Source: Lysinibacillus sp. BPa_S21 (GTDB taxonomy: Bacteria; Bacillota; Bacilli; Bacillales_A; Planococcaceae). From it: a DNA stretch of 64,000 nucleotides. The stretch is from contig NZ_JALIRS010000002.1 in the NCBI RefSeq assembly GCF_023337795.1, forward strand, positions 186,001 to 250,000, read 5' to 3'. The position numbers and the translations under genes are program-made. The number at the start of each line of letters is the position of its first letter. The first letter of the stretch is position 1. Positions 7,498 through 18,125 of the stretch are shown here, in pieces. The notes under the pieces were generated by a model that saw only the letters and a list, made by a program, of their open reading frames with translations, was not told the origin of the DNA and made no database searches.

Positions 7498-9765
7498 TTA
7501 AACAGTAGGCTCGTCAGTACCCCATTGTTTTTTCTCTTTTTTGTGTATTTGACCGTCTGATTTTTTCATTTCACGGACTTTAAGTGAATACCAAATTTGT
7601 GCGGCAATACAAATAGAAGAATACATACCTGTGATTAAACCAACTAATAACGCGATTGAGAAGTTTTCAATCGACGGTGCTCCTAAAATAAGAAGTGACA
7701 CTGTCACGATAATAACCGTTAACACTGTGTTAACAGATCGACCCATCGTTTGACGTAATGATTTGTTTACGATATCCGCTAACACTTCACGGTCTTTAAT
7801 CGTATCATATCGATCTAAATTTTCACGCATCCGGTCAAACGTAACGATCGTATCGTTAATCGAATAACCGACAATTGTTAGTACAGCTGCTATAAATGTA
7901 ATATCCACTTCTAAGCGCATAAAGCTAAATACAGCAACAATTAAGAATACGTCATGTAGTAACGAGACAATTGCCCCAACACCCATGCGCCACTCGAAAC
8001 GAATCGCTACATAAATAATGATACCAATAGCTGCAAGAGATAATGCATAAATTGCATTTTTCACAAGCTCTTTACCAACAGTGTCAGATACTGTACTTAC
8101 AGTTGGCTTATGCCCATACTTTTCAGTAGCATCTTTTTGTAATTTTAAAATATCCGCTTGAGATAAATCATCTTTATAGCGAATTACTGCATTATTACTT
8201 TTTTCACCAGAAAGAACGATATCTTCCGATGAGAGGTTGATGCTATCTAAGTATTTGGATACTTCTTCTTTATTCAACGTTTGATCTGCTTCAATTTGAA
8301 CACGGGTACCACTTGAGAAATCAACACCAAGGTTTAGTCGGAATATACCAAGAACCACTAAACCAGCTACTAAAATAGCTAATGAGAATGTATAGAATTT
8401 TTTACGATTGTGGACAAAGTCAAAACGATCGAATTTCGTTGATAAATCTAATGTTTCTACTTTTTCATCTAAGCTATGCTGTTTCGATTTCGCAATACCA
8501 AACCATGCCGGATTATTGAAATAGCCGCTATTTACAAGTAATCCTTGTAGTACGCGAGAACCCCAAACCGCTGTTAGGAAGCTTAGTAAAATACTTATAA
8601 TTAATGTCGTTGCAAACCCTTTAACAGAGCTTGTCCCGAATTGGAATAATACAGCTGCTGCTAATAAAGTAGTTAGCTGTGCATCGACAATTGCTGATAA
8701 AGACTGCTTAGAACCAATCTGGAATGCTTGTTTAACCGAATAGCCGACACGTAACTCTTCACGTATACGTTCTGCGGCAAGAATATTAGCGTCTACTGCC
8801 ATCCCTATACCAAGCACGATAGCTGCGATACCTGGAAGTGTTAACACCGCATTAATCCAGTCAAATACAACTAGAACTAGGAAGGTGAAAACAGCTAGTG
8901 TAATAATGGAAATAAAGCCAGGTAAGCGATAGTAGAATAGCATAAATAAGAAAATTATTACTACGCCCACAACGCCAGCGAAAACCGTACTTTTCAATGC
9001 ATCGTCACCGAATTGTGCACCAACTGAAGTAGAATAAATTTCATTAAGCTTAACAGGAAGTGCCCCAGCATTTAAAATACCAGATAAATTTTTCGTTTCT
9101 TCAACTGTGAAATTACCACTGATCATTACATCTGTTGTATCTAATCGTTGGTTAACTGTTGCTGCAGATGCATAGCGAGGCTTCGCTTTTTGTGATTCAG
9201 CTTTATATGAATCAACACCTTCTTCAAAGTCTAACCATACAACGAGTAAATTTTGACCTGCTGGTTTAGCAGCAATTTTACTTGTGATATCAGCAAATTT
9301 TTTCGCATCCTTTAATTTTAGTGAAACAATTGGACGGTTTTGCTGGTCAAAAGAATCTTTAGCGCCACCTGGTTTTAAGTCGTCACCATCTAACAGTAAA
9401 TTGTCATCAACATCACGGAATGATAAATTCGCAGACGTAGATAATAATTTACGTGCTGATTCTTGATCTTCAACACCTGCTAATTGCACACGAATACGAT
9501 TTTCACCTTCAATTTCAATGCTTGGCTCACTTACACCAATTTCATTAATACGTTTATCGAGTGCCTTTGCAGTTGCAGAAACAACTTCAGGTGTAATTTT
9601 CTGTCCTTCTTTTAATTGATTCACCTCATAAAGAACCTCAAACCCGCCCTGTAAGTCAAGGCCTAGTTTAATGTCCTTTAAGACGCCGCTTACAGTCGTA
9701 CCGATGGTTGCAGCAAAAATAACCATTATTAGTACGAATGCAACTATACGACTTTTTAGTTTCAT
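7498..9765 (-). CDS. secDF: Protein translocase subunit SecDF (fused SecD-SecF)
   Basis: A 755-residue fusion, about the length of the Bacillus protein (737). SecD comes first: a membrane segment at 5-25, then DIKLGLDLQGGFEV, a long external P1-like region and a membrane block ending near residue 410. SecF begins near residue 450 (RKKFYTFSLAI, LGVDFSSGTRVQIE) and has its own six-segment membrane bundle (YSINDTIVTFDRMREN). SecDF uses the proton gradient to help SecYEG pull proteins outward. The neighbouring order comN-spoVB-yajC is that of Bacillus. YajC, the usual partner, is encoded at 12809. The long charged region at 430-445 joins the halves. Confidence 0.97.
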   Translation of the reverse strand: MKLKSRIVAFVLIMVIFAATIGTTVSGVLKDIKLGLDLQGGFEVLYEVNQLKEGQKITPEVVSATAKALDKRINEIGVSEPSIEIEGENRIRVQLAGVEDQESARKLLSTSANLSFRDVDDNLLLDGDDLKPGGAKDSFDQQNRPIVSLKLKDAKKFADITSKIAAKPAGQNLLVVWLDFEEGVDSYKAESQKAKPRYASAATVNQRLDTTDVMISGNFTVEETKNLSGILNAGALPVKLNEIYSTSVGAQFGDDALKSTVFAGVVGVVIIFLFMLFYYRLPGFISIITLAVFTFLVLVVFDWINAVLTLPGIAAIVLGIGMAVDANILAAERIREELRVGYSVKQAFQIGSKQSLSAIVDAQLTTLLAAAVLFQFGTSSVKGFATTLIISILLSFLTAVWGSRVLQGLLVNSGYFNNPAWFGIAKSKQHSLDEKVETLDLSTKFDRFDFVHNRKKFYTFSLAILVAGLVVLGIFRLNLGVDFSSGTRVQIEADQTLNKEEVSKYLDSINLSSEDIVLSGEKSNNAVIRYKDDLSQADILKLQKDATEKYGHKPTVSTVSDTVGKELVKNAIYALSLAAIGIIIYVAIRFEWRMGVGAIVSLLHDVFLIVAVFSFMRLEVDITFIAAVLTIVGYSINDTIVTFDRMRENLDRYDTIKDREVLADIVNKSLRQTMGRSVNTVLTVIIVTVSLLILGAPSIENFSIALLVGLITGMYSSICIAAQIWYSLKVREMKKSDGQIHKKEKKQWGTDEPTV

Positions 9766-10002
9766 TTATAAATCCTCCTCGAATTGGTGTAAGGAAACCC
9801 CTTACACTACAAACAAGTATTACTAGCAAGTCCTTTTGAAACGTTTATTCCTCCTTTTCCTTTAGAATAATGTTGCCTGTGCTTCAAAAAGGTTGCTCTA
9901 CTTATTTCAATCGTTCATAACGCGCAAATTGATGAATAGGTATAGTCCTCCAAATTCAGAAAAGAATTTTAAGGAGGTTTTTGAATAAATATACTTATAC
10001 AA
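9766..10002. other. Intergenic region upstream of secDF
   Basis: No gene is visible. It should hold the secDF promoter, but no clean -35/-10 pair could be fixed by eye. Confidence 0.3.
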
Positions 10003-10044
10003 ATAAAAAAAGCGCAACACACTCATTATGAAACACGTTGCGCT
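10003..10044 (-). terminator. Terminator of comN
   Basis: On the minus strand AGCGCAAC pairs with GTTGCGCT and is followed by a T-run, so secDF probably has its own promoter between here and 9780. Confidence 0.8.
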
Positions 10045-10104
10045 TGGTGTCAATTCAACACTTTTAGTATTCTTTTATTATTTGACAAATTTCACATATT
10101 CTTC

Positions 10105-10413
10105 TTAAGTTTTAACCGGACCAAGTAGCATTTTTAACTCTTCCGTATTTAATTCTGTAAACCAATCATTACTTTGTAAAAATTCTACTTGATTAAATGA
10201 TACGATATCGGATGGCGATACGGCAAAAATAGTTGCGATAATTTCATGTAAATGTAATTGCTCAATATTTTTTTTACGCCATTTCTTCTCTACACAATAG
10301 CGCCATAGTTCTTCGGCTGTAATCGCATCGTATTGATAATGTTTAAACTCTTCCATCTTACTATCAATTGCAGGACGAATTTTTTCAAATAGTTGCTCAT
10401 GCTGCATACTCAT
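10105..10413 (-). CDS. comN: ComN-like post-transcriptional regulator
   Basis: A 102-residue acidic soluble protein with the pattern of the ComN/YrzD family (RPAIDSKMEEF, ITAEELWRYCVEKKW). In B. subtilis ComN affects comE mRNA at the post-transcriptional level and interacts with the division protein DivIVA. Length matches the family (about 98). It lies between secDF and the divergent spoVB, exactly as in Bacillus. The identity rests on synteny and the N-terminal pattern; no catalytic residues are expected. Confidence 0.8.
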   Translation of the reverse strand: MSMQHEQLFEKIRPAIDSKMEEFKHYQYDAITAEELWRYCVEKKWRKKNIEQLHLHEIIATIFAVSPSDIVSFNQVEFLQSNDWFTELNTEELKMLLGPVKT

Positions 10414-10506
10414 TTTGAATCATCTCCAATCAAAGTTGTATCGTAAGACATGTTTGCATACAAATAGTGTAAATGAATTTTTGTGGCTTGAGAAGGGACG
10501 GATGGC

Positions 10507-12024
10507 ATGAGTTCTTTTGTACGGGGTACACTATTTTTAATGTTTGTGATTTTTTTATCTAAACTTTTTGGCTTCTTTTATAGAATGCAATTTATGCGTA
10601 TCGCTGGTGAAGAGGCAGTCGGCATTTATATGACCGTCTATCCGGCGTTCATTTTCTTCATCTCACTCATTCAACTTGGACTACCTATTGCTGTGGCAAA
10701 AATTGTAGCAGAGTTACTAGCAAAAAACAAACGCGAAGACATCTATGGTGTTATGCGTACAGCTATTCTTTGGTCATTTATTGGAATGATCATCTTTATG
10801 CCGATTGTTGCACTTACTATACCATATATCTCGACTACGCTTTTACATAATGAACAAACAACAATTACGCTCTGGATTGCACTCTTTGCTGTACCAGTGT
10901 CAGTTGGTTCTGGATTATTGCGCGCTTATTTACAGGGTATTGCGAAAATTACACCGACAGCTTGGGCTCAAATGATTGAACAAATTATCCGCATTAGCTT
11001 TATCACATTTACGCTACCCTTTGTAGCTGCCTATGATAACGCTGCCGTAACCGCAGCCTCTGCAATGGGTATTACACTTTTAGCTGAAGTCGTTGCATTC
11101 TTGTATTTGTGGATGCATTATATTGTCTCAAAGAAAAAATTATTGACACGAAAAAGCAAAATCGAGGCATATCCGTCCTCTCCGATGTTACGGATTGCTC
11201 TTCCTTCTGCTGGAAGCAAGCTGTTTGGATCTTTTACTTGGTTTTTAGAGCCAATCATTTTTTTAAAGGCTTTAACAATGGCTGGATTAACAGCCTCCGC
11301 AGCAACAATTTTATATGGGGTTATTTCGGGTGTACTAGTCCCGCTATTATTATTCCCGGCTTTTGTATCAGCCGCTCTTTCAATCGTTCTTATACCGGCT
11401 GTTAGTGACGCCGTTGCACGTCAGCATATACCGCTCTTACAGGAACGTATTTCTGTCTCATTACGGCTATCATCCTTAGTGGGCTGCGTTGCCGCTACTT
11501 ACTTTTTTGTTCATGGGGACGACTTAGCTATGAAGCTCTTTCACTTACAAGAAAATCGAGGGTATGTGAAAATATTAGCCCCTATTTTTTATTTTTATTA
11601 TATACAAAGCCCATTGCACTCTATATTACAAGCAATCGGTGAAGCTCGTGCAGCCATGATGAACTCTATATACGGTGGTCTTGGTAAGCTCTTTGTCATG
11701 TTCGTCCTTGCTTCTCAGCCCGGTATACAGGAAAAAGGTGCCGTTGTAGCAATTGGTTTCGGCGTGTTATTAACCTCATTCTTGCATATTGCAACAGTCA
11801 GACAGCGTAAAAATTTGCGTGCTGGATTTAGAATGTTTGTCGTTCCTTATGGTTGCTTTATTGCTGTTTGTGTTTCTCAGTATTTCCTGATGCAAGTTAT
11901 GCCATTGCCCTTTGTTTTAAGTAGCTGTGTAACCTTATTTTTACTCTTTACTTTCTTACTATTTTCCAACCAGTTACGCATCACTGATTTGCGCTACCTT
12001 CGTAAGCTTGCTAAGAAAGTTTAA
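10507..12024 (+). CDS. spoVB: Stage V sporulation protein B (MOP-family lipid flippase)
   Basis: A polytopic 505-residue protein with about 14 hydrophobic segments. The N-terminus SSFVRGTLFLMFVIF and the polysaccharide-transport pattern (LGLPIAVAKIVAE, YRMQFMRIAGEEAVGIYM) fit the MATE/MOP exporter fold. SpoVB is needed for spore cortex synthesis and is thought to flip lipid-linked peptidoglycan precursors. It is one of the few plus-strand genes here, divergent from comN, with a GAGAAGGGA ribosome binding site. Its stop codon overlaps the end of the convergent yrbG-like gene by four bases. Confidence 0.93.
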   Translation: MSSFVRGTLFLMFVIFLSKLFGFFYRMQFMRIAGEEAVGIYMTVYPAFIFFISLIQLGLPIAVAKIVAELLAKNKREDIYGVMRTAILWSFIGMIIFMPIVALTIPYISTTLLHNEQTTITLWIALFAVPVSVGSGLLRAYLQGIAKITPTAWAQMIEQIIRISFITFTLPFVAAYDNAAVTAASAMGITLLAEVVAFLYLWMHYIVSKKKLLTRKSKIEAYPSSPMLRIALPSAGSKLFGSFTWFLEPIIFLKALTMAGLTASAATILYGVISGVLVPLLLFPAFVSAALSIVLIPAVSDAVARQHIPLLQERISVSLRLSSLVGCVAATYFFVHGDDLAMKLFHLQENRGYVKILAPIFYFYYIQSPLHSILQAIGEARAAMMNSIYGGLGKLFVMFVLASQPGIQEKGAVVAIGFGVLLTSFLHIATVRQRKNLRAGFRMFVVPYGCFIAVCVSQYFLMQVMPLPFVLSSCVTLFLLFTFLLFSNQLRITDLRYLRKLAKKV

Positions 12025-12656
12025 GATTCTTTCAGCTGAATATGAAGCCGATCTTCCTCCCAAACACAAAAAAATACGGTGTTACTATCTGTAATATTAT
12101 TTTTAGCAAGCTCTGCCATTAACCAATCAGTATCTTTATGCAAGACCTTTAAATGCCTATCTTGAATATCACCATCTATAATCAGTGGGTAAACAAATGC
12201 TTTTTCATCTTTTTGGTATACGGACAGATTGCCAGAAGGCTCTAAATAGGCATAAGCAATATCTGTAACGGACGCATTCCCGTTTTCACGTAATTGTTGA
12301 CACAAATCATCTAAATTATAGCGTTGCTTGCGCATTTCATTTTCTAAAATAACACCATCTCTTATAAGTAAGACTGGATCACCATCAACTAGGTCACGAA
12401 ATTTTTTATTTTTAAGTGAAATATAGGCAGTTATTATTTGTATGAAAAACAAAATGATAATTGGTAAAATCACTTTAAATAAAGGACTTTTGAAATCATC
12501 GAGTGCAAATGCTGCAACCTCAGCCATTAAAATGGATACGACTAAATCGATTACAGACAATTCGCCGACCTCTCGTTTACCCATTAAACGAAAAATTATT
12601 AGGATAAACACATATAAAAAGATTGTTCTAAAAATAATCGTTAAATATTCTCCCAT
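12021..12656 (-). CDS. yrbG: DUF421 membrane protein (YrbG/YetF family)
   Basis: A 211-residue protein with three N-terminal membrane segments (about 7-24, 35-52 and 58-78), followed by a cytoplasmic domain with DGDPVLLIRDGVI and the family pattern NLDDLCQQLRENG. Family members in Bacillus spores are linked to germination (the YetF/SpoVA-adjacent group), but function differs by paralogue. The position between spoVB and yajC matches yrbG of B. subtilis. It converges on spoVB with a four-base overlap. Confidence 0.85.
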   Translation of the reverse strand: MGEYLTIIFRTIFLYVFILIIFRLMGKREVGELSVIDLVVSILMAEVAAFALDDFKSPLFKVILPIIILFFIQIITAYISLKNKKFRDLVDGDPVLLIRDGVILENEMRKQRYNLDDLCQQLRENGNASVTDIAYAYLEPSGNLSVYQKDEKAFVYPLIIDGDIQDRHLKVLHKDTDWLMAELAKNNITDSNTVFFCVWEEDRLHIQLKES

Positions 12657-12706
12657 ACAGGCACCCCCATCATATACTAAGGTGACCGTGTAAGTTACTT
12701 TTTATA

Positions 12707-12752
12707 CAAAAAAAAGCCTTGTCAAACGGATTATTACATTTTGACAAAGCTA
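12707..12752 (-). terminator. Terminator of the tgt-yajC transcript
   Basis: On the minus strand GCTTTGTCAAA pairs with TTTGACAAGGC, followed by eight or more T. A second perfect hairpin (AAGGCGTTGTCCA/TGGACAACGCCTT, 12764-12796) lies between it and yajC. Confidence 0.8.
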
Positions 12753-12808
12753 TTTATATGAGCAAGGCGTTGTCCATTATAGTTGGACAACGCCTTTGCA
12801 GAAAAAAT

Positions 12809-13072
12809 TTAGTCATTAACAATACGTCCGATTGCCTGACGATCAAATTTCACGCGCACATTATCTGCGATTTTTAATGTCACAGCTGTGTCCTCAATTG
12901 AGTCAATTTCACCATGTAAGCCACCGATTGTAATAACTTTATCTCCACGTTGCAAATTACCTTGCATATTTTGTGTTTCCTGCTGTCTCTTTTTAGCAGG
13001 GCGGATTAAAATAAACCACATTGCAACGAACATTAATAATATTGGTGCGAATCCTAATAGTTGTTCCATCAT
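12809..13072 (-). CDS. yajC: Preprotein translocase accessory subunit YajC
   Basis: An 87-residue protein with one N-terminal membrane helix (LLGFAPILLMFVAMWFILI) followed at once by the hallmark RPAKKRQQE and then GDKVITIGGLHGEI. YajC joins SecDF at the translocon. Length and motifs match the family. It is the last gene of the ruvA-ruvB-queA-tgt-yajC cluster, with a good ribosome binding site (GGGGGCAAG). Confidence 0.95.
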   Translation of the reverse strand: MMEQLLGFAPILLMFVAMWFILIRPAKKRQQETQNMQGNLQRGDKVITIGGLHGEIDSIEDTAVTLKIADNVRVKFDRQAIGRIVND

Positions 13073-13238
13073 TCTTGCCCCCTTTCCAATTCTTATTTAG
13101 TATAGACTATTCCACCATAAAAAAGCGATGGACAAGCCCAAAATTTTTCTGTATTACTAATATTTTTTCTAAGAATGACAATGTTTTGCTAGAAATATTC
13201 TCATTTCACACAAATTTACATGATATTTTTACTAAATA

Positions 13239-14438
<1,200 letters not shown>

Positions 14439-15482
14439 TTATTCTCCTTTTGGACGAATAAACATAGCATCACCAAAGCTAAAGAAACGATATTTTTCTT
14501 CTACAGCTTGTTGATATGCACTTAAAATTGTTTCTCTTGTCGCAAGCGTACTTACAAGCATTACAAGGGTTGATTTTGGTAAATGGAAGTTTGTGATTAA
14601 ACCATCTACAATCGTAAAATCATATCCTGGATAAATGAAAATAGACGTCCAACCTTGTTCCGCTCGCACTTCGCCTCCATATTTTGAGCCGATCGTTTCT
14701 AATGTACGCGTAGAGGTTGTACCTACAGCAATCACTTTCCCACCATTACTCTTTACCCGATTTATAATAGATGCAGTTTCTTCCGTTACACTATAAAATT
14801 CGGCATGCATTTCGTGATTTTCAATGGAATCTACACTTACAGGACGGAATGTTCCAAGCCCCACATGTAAAGTGATAAATACAACCTCGACCCCTTTTGC
14901 TTTTACTTGCTCTAGTAATTCTTCTGTAAAATGTAAGCCGGCTGTTGGTGCTGCAGCTGAGCCACGCTCTTTTGCATAAACAGTTTGGTAACGATCCTTG
15001 TCCGCTAATTTTTCACGAATATACGGAGGTAGTGGCATCTCACCAAGTTGCTCTAAAATTTCATAGAAAATCCCATTATATTTAAACTCAAATGTACGTC
15101 CACCATGATCAAGCTCACCTGTACAAATAGCTGTCAGTAAGCCATCTCCAAATGTTACAACTGTGCCAACTTTTACACGTTTAGCTGGTTTAACAAGTGT
15201 TTCCCATTCATCTGTACCTGCCATTTGCTTTAATAGCAGTACTTCTATATGAGCACCAGTTTCCTCTTTAACGCCCATTAAACGCGCTGGTAAGACTCTT
15301 GTATCATTTAACACAAGGCAGTCTCCAGCTTTTAGCTCATCTAATATATGAGCAAAATGATGATGCTCTACATTTTTTGAGCCTGGCGTCACTACCATTA
15401 AACGACTAGCTGTTCGGTCCACAAGTGGTGTTTGTGCAATAAGCTCTTCTGGCAATTCAAAATCAAAATCTTCTACACGCAT
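14439..15482 (-). CDS. queA: S-adenosylmethionine:tRNA ribosyltransferase-isomerase
   Basis: A 347-residue protein starting [17 protein letters not shown], with [32 protein letters not shown] and [14 protein letters not shown], all typical of QueA. It converts preQ1 in tRNA to epoxyqueuosine by moving the ribosyl part of SAM. Length fits (B. subtilis 342). It sits 17 bases after ruvB and before tgt, as in Bacillus. Confidence 0.98.
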   Translation of the reverse strand: MRVEDFDFELPEELIAQTPLVDRTASRLMVVTPGSKNVEHHHFAHILDELKAGDCLVLNDTRVLPARLMGVKEETGAHIEVLLLKQMAGTDEWETLVKPAKRVKVGTVVTFGDGLLTAICTGELDHGGRTFEFKYNGIFYEILEQLGEMPLPPYIREKLADKDRYQTVYAKERGSAAAPTAGLHFTEELLEQVKAKGVEVVFITLHVGLGTFRPVSVDSIENHEMHAEFYSVTEETASIINRVKSNGGKVIAVGTTSTRTLETIGSKYGGEVRAEQGWTSIFIYPGYDFTIVDGLITNFHLPKSTLVMLVSTLATRETILSAYQQAVEEKYRFFSFGDAMFIRPKGE

Positions 15483-15499
15483 GAAAATACTTCCTTCTT

Positions 15500-16504
15500 C
15501 TAGGTTTGTTGGGGATATTCATATCCAAAATGTTCGTAGGCTAAATGTGTTGCCACACGTCCACGTGGCGTCCGCTGGATTAAGCCAATTTGCATTAAAT
15601 ATGGCTCGTACACATCTTCAATCGTAACGCGTTCCTCGCCAATAGAAGCTGCCAGCGTATCTAAGCCTACAGGGCCTCCACGGAAGCGCTCAATCATATT
15701 GGTCACAAGTTTATGGTCAATATGGTCAAGCCCTCTAGGATCGACTTGTAATAGCTCAAGCGCTTGCTTAGCAAGTCCCTCCGTTATCATACCATCTCCG
15801 AGCACCTGTGCATAATCTCGTACTCGTTTCAGTAGGCGATTCGCAATACGGGGTGTACCACGCGAGCGTGTAGCCATTTCAAGTGCTGCTACTTGTTCGA
15901 TCTCAACATCAAATAAATGCGCACTTCGTACGACAATTTCTGCCAGCGATGTATTATCATAATACTCCAATCGTAATAATACGCCAAAGCGATCCCTTAA
16001 AGGTGCTGATAATGCTCCTGCCCTTGTTGTTGCACCGACAAGTGTAAATGGTGGTAAATCAAGTCGAACAGACCGTGCTTCAGGGCCTTTACCAACGACA
16101 ATATCTAAACAAAAATCCTCCATGGCAGGATAAAGCACTTCTTCAATTGCACGAGGCAGGCGATGGATTTCATCGATAAATAGTACATCTCCTGGCTCCA
16201 GTGAGCTTAAAATAGCTGCTAAATCTCCAGGACGTTCAATCGCAGGGCCGCTAGTCATGCGCACATTGACATTCATTTCATTAGCAATAACAGCCGCTAA
16301 TGTAGTTTTACCAAGTCCAGGCGGTCCATATAACAGCACATGATCTAAACTTTCCTGACGAAGCTTTGCCGCTTCAATGAAAATTTGTAAATTTTCCTTT
16401 ACTTTATGCTGACCAATGTATTGGGCTAATCTTTGTGGACGCAAAGATAATTCAAACTGTTCATCATAGCTACCTGCTTCACTAGCCATCATACGTTCAG
16501 ACAT
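15500..16504 (-). CDS. ruvB: Holliday junction branch migration ATPase RuvB
   Basis: A 334-residue AAA+ motor. Walker A is [10 protein letters not shown] (about 60-69), Walker B FIDEIH (about 109-114), sensor 1 GATTRAG; the C-terminal winged-helix part has RTPRGRVAT. RuvB hexamers drive branch migration with RuvA, encoded directly upstream. Length and order ruvA-ruvB-queA are standard. Confidence 0.98.
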   Translation of the reverse strand: MSERMMASEAGSYDEQFELSLRPQRLAQYIGQHKVKENLQIFIEAAKLRQESLDHVLLYGPPGLGKTTLAAVIANEMNVNVRMTSGPAIERPGDLAAILSSLEPGDVLFIDEIHRLPRAIEEVLYPAMEDFCLDIVVGKGPEARSVRLDLPPFTLVGATTRAGALSAPLRDRFGVLLRLEYYDNTSLAEIVVRSAHLFDVEIEQVAALEMATRSRGTPRIANRLLKRVRDYAQVLGDGMITEGLAKQALELLQVDPRGLDHIDHKLVTNMIERFRGGPVGLDTLAASIGEERVTIEDVYEPYLMQIGLIQRTPRGRVATHLAYEHFGYEYPQQT

Positions 16505-16522
16505 GTACTTCCCCCCCTTTCA

Positions 16523-17143
16523 CTATTTTAACTTTAATAGCAATTGTAAAGCTTGCTTCATAAATGCATCTGTTGTTTCAAGCTTGTCGTTTTCTTCAAG
16601 CTGTGGACGAATTTTTTCTAATTCTTTTTCAGAATAACCAAGTGCCATTAAGGCAAGAATCGCTTCTTCAAGCTCATGTTTAAATGGATTTACACCAAAT
16701 AACGGTAGCTCATCTTCTGTACTAGGTAACTCTATAGTCTCCAATAACCCGCCAAGTTTACCTTTTAAATCTAAAATCATTTGACGTGCCGTTTTCTTAC
16801 CCACACCTGGAAATTTTACTAAAAACGATTCATCCTCACGCTCAATTGCACTTATAACTTGTTGTGGGTTCCCAGTAGCTAAAATTGCAAGCGCACCCTT
16901 TGGTCCAATTCCTGACACTAAAATAAGTTTACGGAATAGCTCTCGTTGGTCTAAATTCGGAAAGCCATATAACACTTGTGCATCCTCACGTACATGCAAG
17001 TGAACAAAAATTTGTTGTTCAAGGGGTGATGTCCTAAACGCAAATGGATTTGGTGTATTCAGCTGCCAGCCAATCCCTTGCTGTTCAAGGACGATATACT
17101 CAGGAGTTACACGCTTTACTTGTCCTTTTAAATAATCATACAT
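16523..17143 (-). CDS. ruvA: Holliday junction DNA helicase subunit RuvA
   Basis: A 206-residue protein. The ATG at 17143 (MYDYLKGQVKRV) was chosen over an upstream GTG because GTGAGGGA lies 6-8 bases before it and it matches RuvA homologues. An N-terminal OB fold is followed by helix-hairpin-helix motifs (LVSGIGPKGALAIL and FPGVGKKTARQMI) and the C-terminal domain (ALMALGYSEKE) that contacts RuvB. RuvA tetramers hold the four-way junction. The upstream bofC seen in B. subtilis is not present here. Confidence 0.96.
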   Translation of the reverse strand: MYDYLKGQVKRVTPEYIVLEQQGIGWQLNTPNPFAFRTSPLEQQIFVHLHVREDAQVLYGFPNLDQRELFRKLILVSGIGPKGALAILATGNPQQVISAIEREDESFLVKFPGVGKKTARQMILDLKGKLGGLLETIELPSTEDELPLFGVNPFKHELEEAILALMALGYSEKELEKIRPQLEENDKLETTDAFMKQALQLLLKLK

Positions 17144-17235
17144 TCTATATTCCCTCACAATCATCGTCTTCGATTATAGCATATTACGAACGAATGCTCG
17201 ACTATAAGAAATAACACAACTCGTCGTCCACATAC

Positions 17236-17263
17236 AAAAATGACCGCCAAAAGACGGTCATTT
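17236..17263 (-). terminator. Terminator of the safA-kinase transcript
   Basis: On the minus strand AATGACCGTC pairs with GGCGGTCATT and is followed by TTTTG. It overlaps the stop codon of the kinase-like gene. Confidence 0.8.
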
Positions 17264-18055
17264 CTTTATCATTTTATCAATATCGTACCACAGTTTTGGC
17301 CAATATGTGAGAGCTCTTTTTGTAAATGGCACTAAATAATCTAAAAATATCATCTGTTGATCTAATGGCAAATCTACTGCAAAAAGCCATTCACGTAATA
17401 GCTCATTTGGATATTTTAAACGATGTAGTTTTCTTTTATCTAATCTTTTCAGCTCTGGTAGCTCGGCAAATATTTTACCAAGGTCATAATCAACAGCCGG
17501 CAATACTCGATGCAACCATAAGATGTATTCATCATCCGCTTCCCCAAGGTGAGCCAAATCAAAATCTATTAAACGTAAATGCCCATCTGAGCACCATAAA
17601 AAATTATGATGTACGACATCGCCATGTAAAAGCGTTATTTCTTTTTCAGGTAGGTCTTCCAGTGCGATTAGCTGTAACGATTTTTCACTATAATGTGAAA
17701 TTTGATTAATTTCTTCTTTTGTTAAAAATGCACGAAATTCATTCCGTCTGCTTTTAAAGCGCATATGACGCATTTGCCATTTTAAAAGCTGTGAATAGGT
17801 GTGCAAACCTGGAACTCGCTGCCAAGCAATTTTTTTATGTGTATCATGTAATGTATTTAATAGTTTGAGTGATTCCTTTCGATCCTTTTTATGTGCAAAA
17901 TTAGCACTATGACTGCCTTCTTGCCAATCTTGCACGATTAAATACTCATCATCACTTTTCATTAAAGGTAAAATCAGCGAGGGTTCCAGATGGCCAAGCT
18001 GTCTATGAATAGCCCTTACCTTTTCTGCTATTTCTATCTGTTTTGCTCGTTTCAC
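17258..18055 (-). CDS. Spore-coat kinase-like protein (CotI/YsxE/YutH, APH fold), probable 5' frameshift
   Basis: Contains the aminoglycoside-phosphotransferase catalytic signature LLHGDVVHHNFLW (near residue 150) and LIDFDLAHLG (near 170), so it has the kinase C-lobe. Only a GTG at 18055 opens the annotated frame, but the same frame is open further upstream and encodes a plausible N-lobe (KAYIIEEVKPNIWKYKYQS). An ATG at 18132, overlapping the safA stop codon, would join this frame if the A-run at 18122-18126 had six bases instead of five. Coat kinases of this group (YsxE, CotI, YutH) usually lie beside spore morphogenesis genes, and here the neighbour is safA. Substrate unknown. Confidence 0.7.
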   Translation of the reverse strand: MKRAKQIEIAEKVRAIHRQLGHLEPSLILPLMKSDDEYLIVQDWQEGSHSANFAHKKDRKESLKLLNTLHDTHKKIAWQRVPGLHTYSQLLKWQMRHMRFKSRRNEFRAFLTKEEINQISHYSEKSLQLIALEDLPEKEITLLHGDVVHHNFLWCSDGHLRLIDFDLAHLGEADDEYILWLHRVLPAVDYDLGKIFAELPELKRLDKRKLHRLKYPNELLREWLFAVDLPLDQQMIFLDYLVPFTKRALTYWPKLWYDIDKMIKK

Positions 18056-18125
18056 AAAATAAATATTGGATTGATATTTATACTTCCAAATATTCGGCTT
18101 TACTTCTTCAATTATATACGCTTTT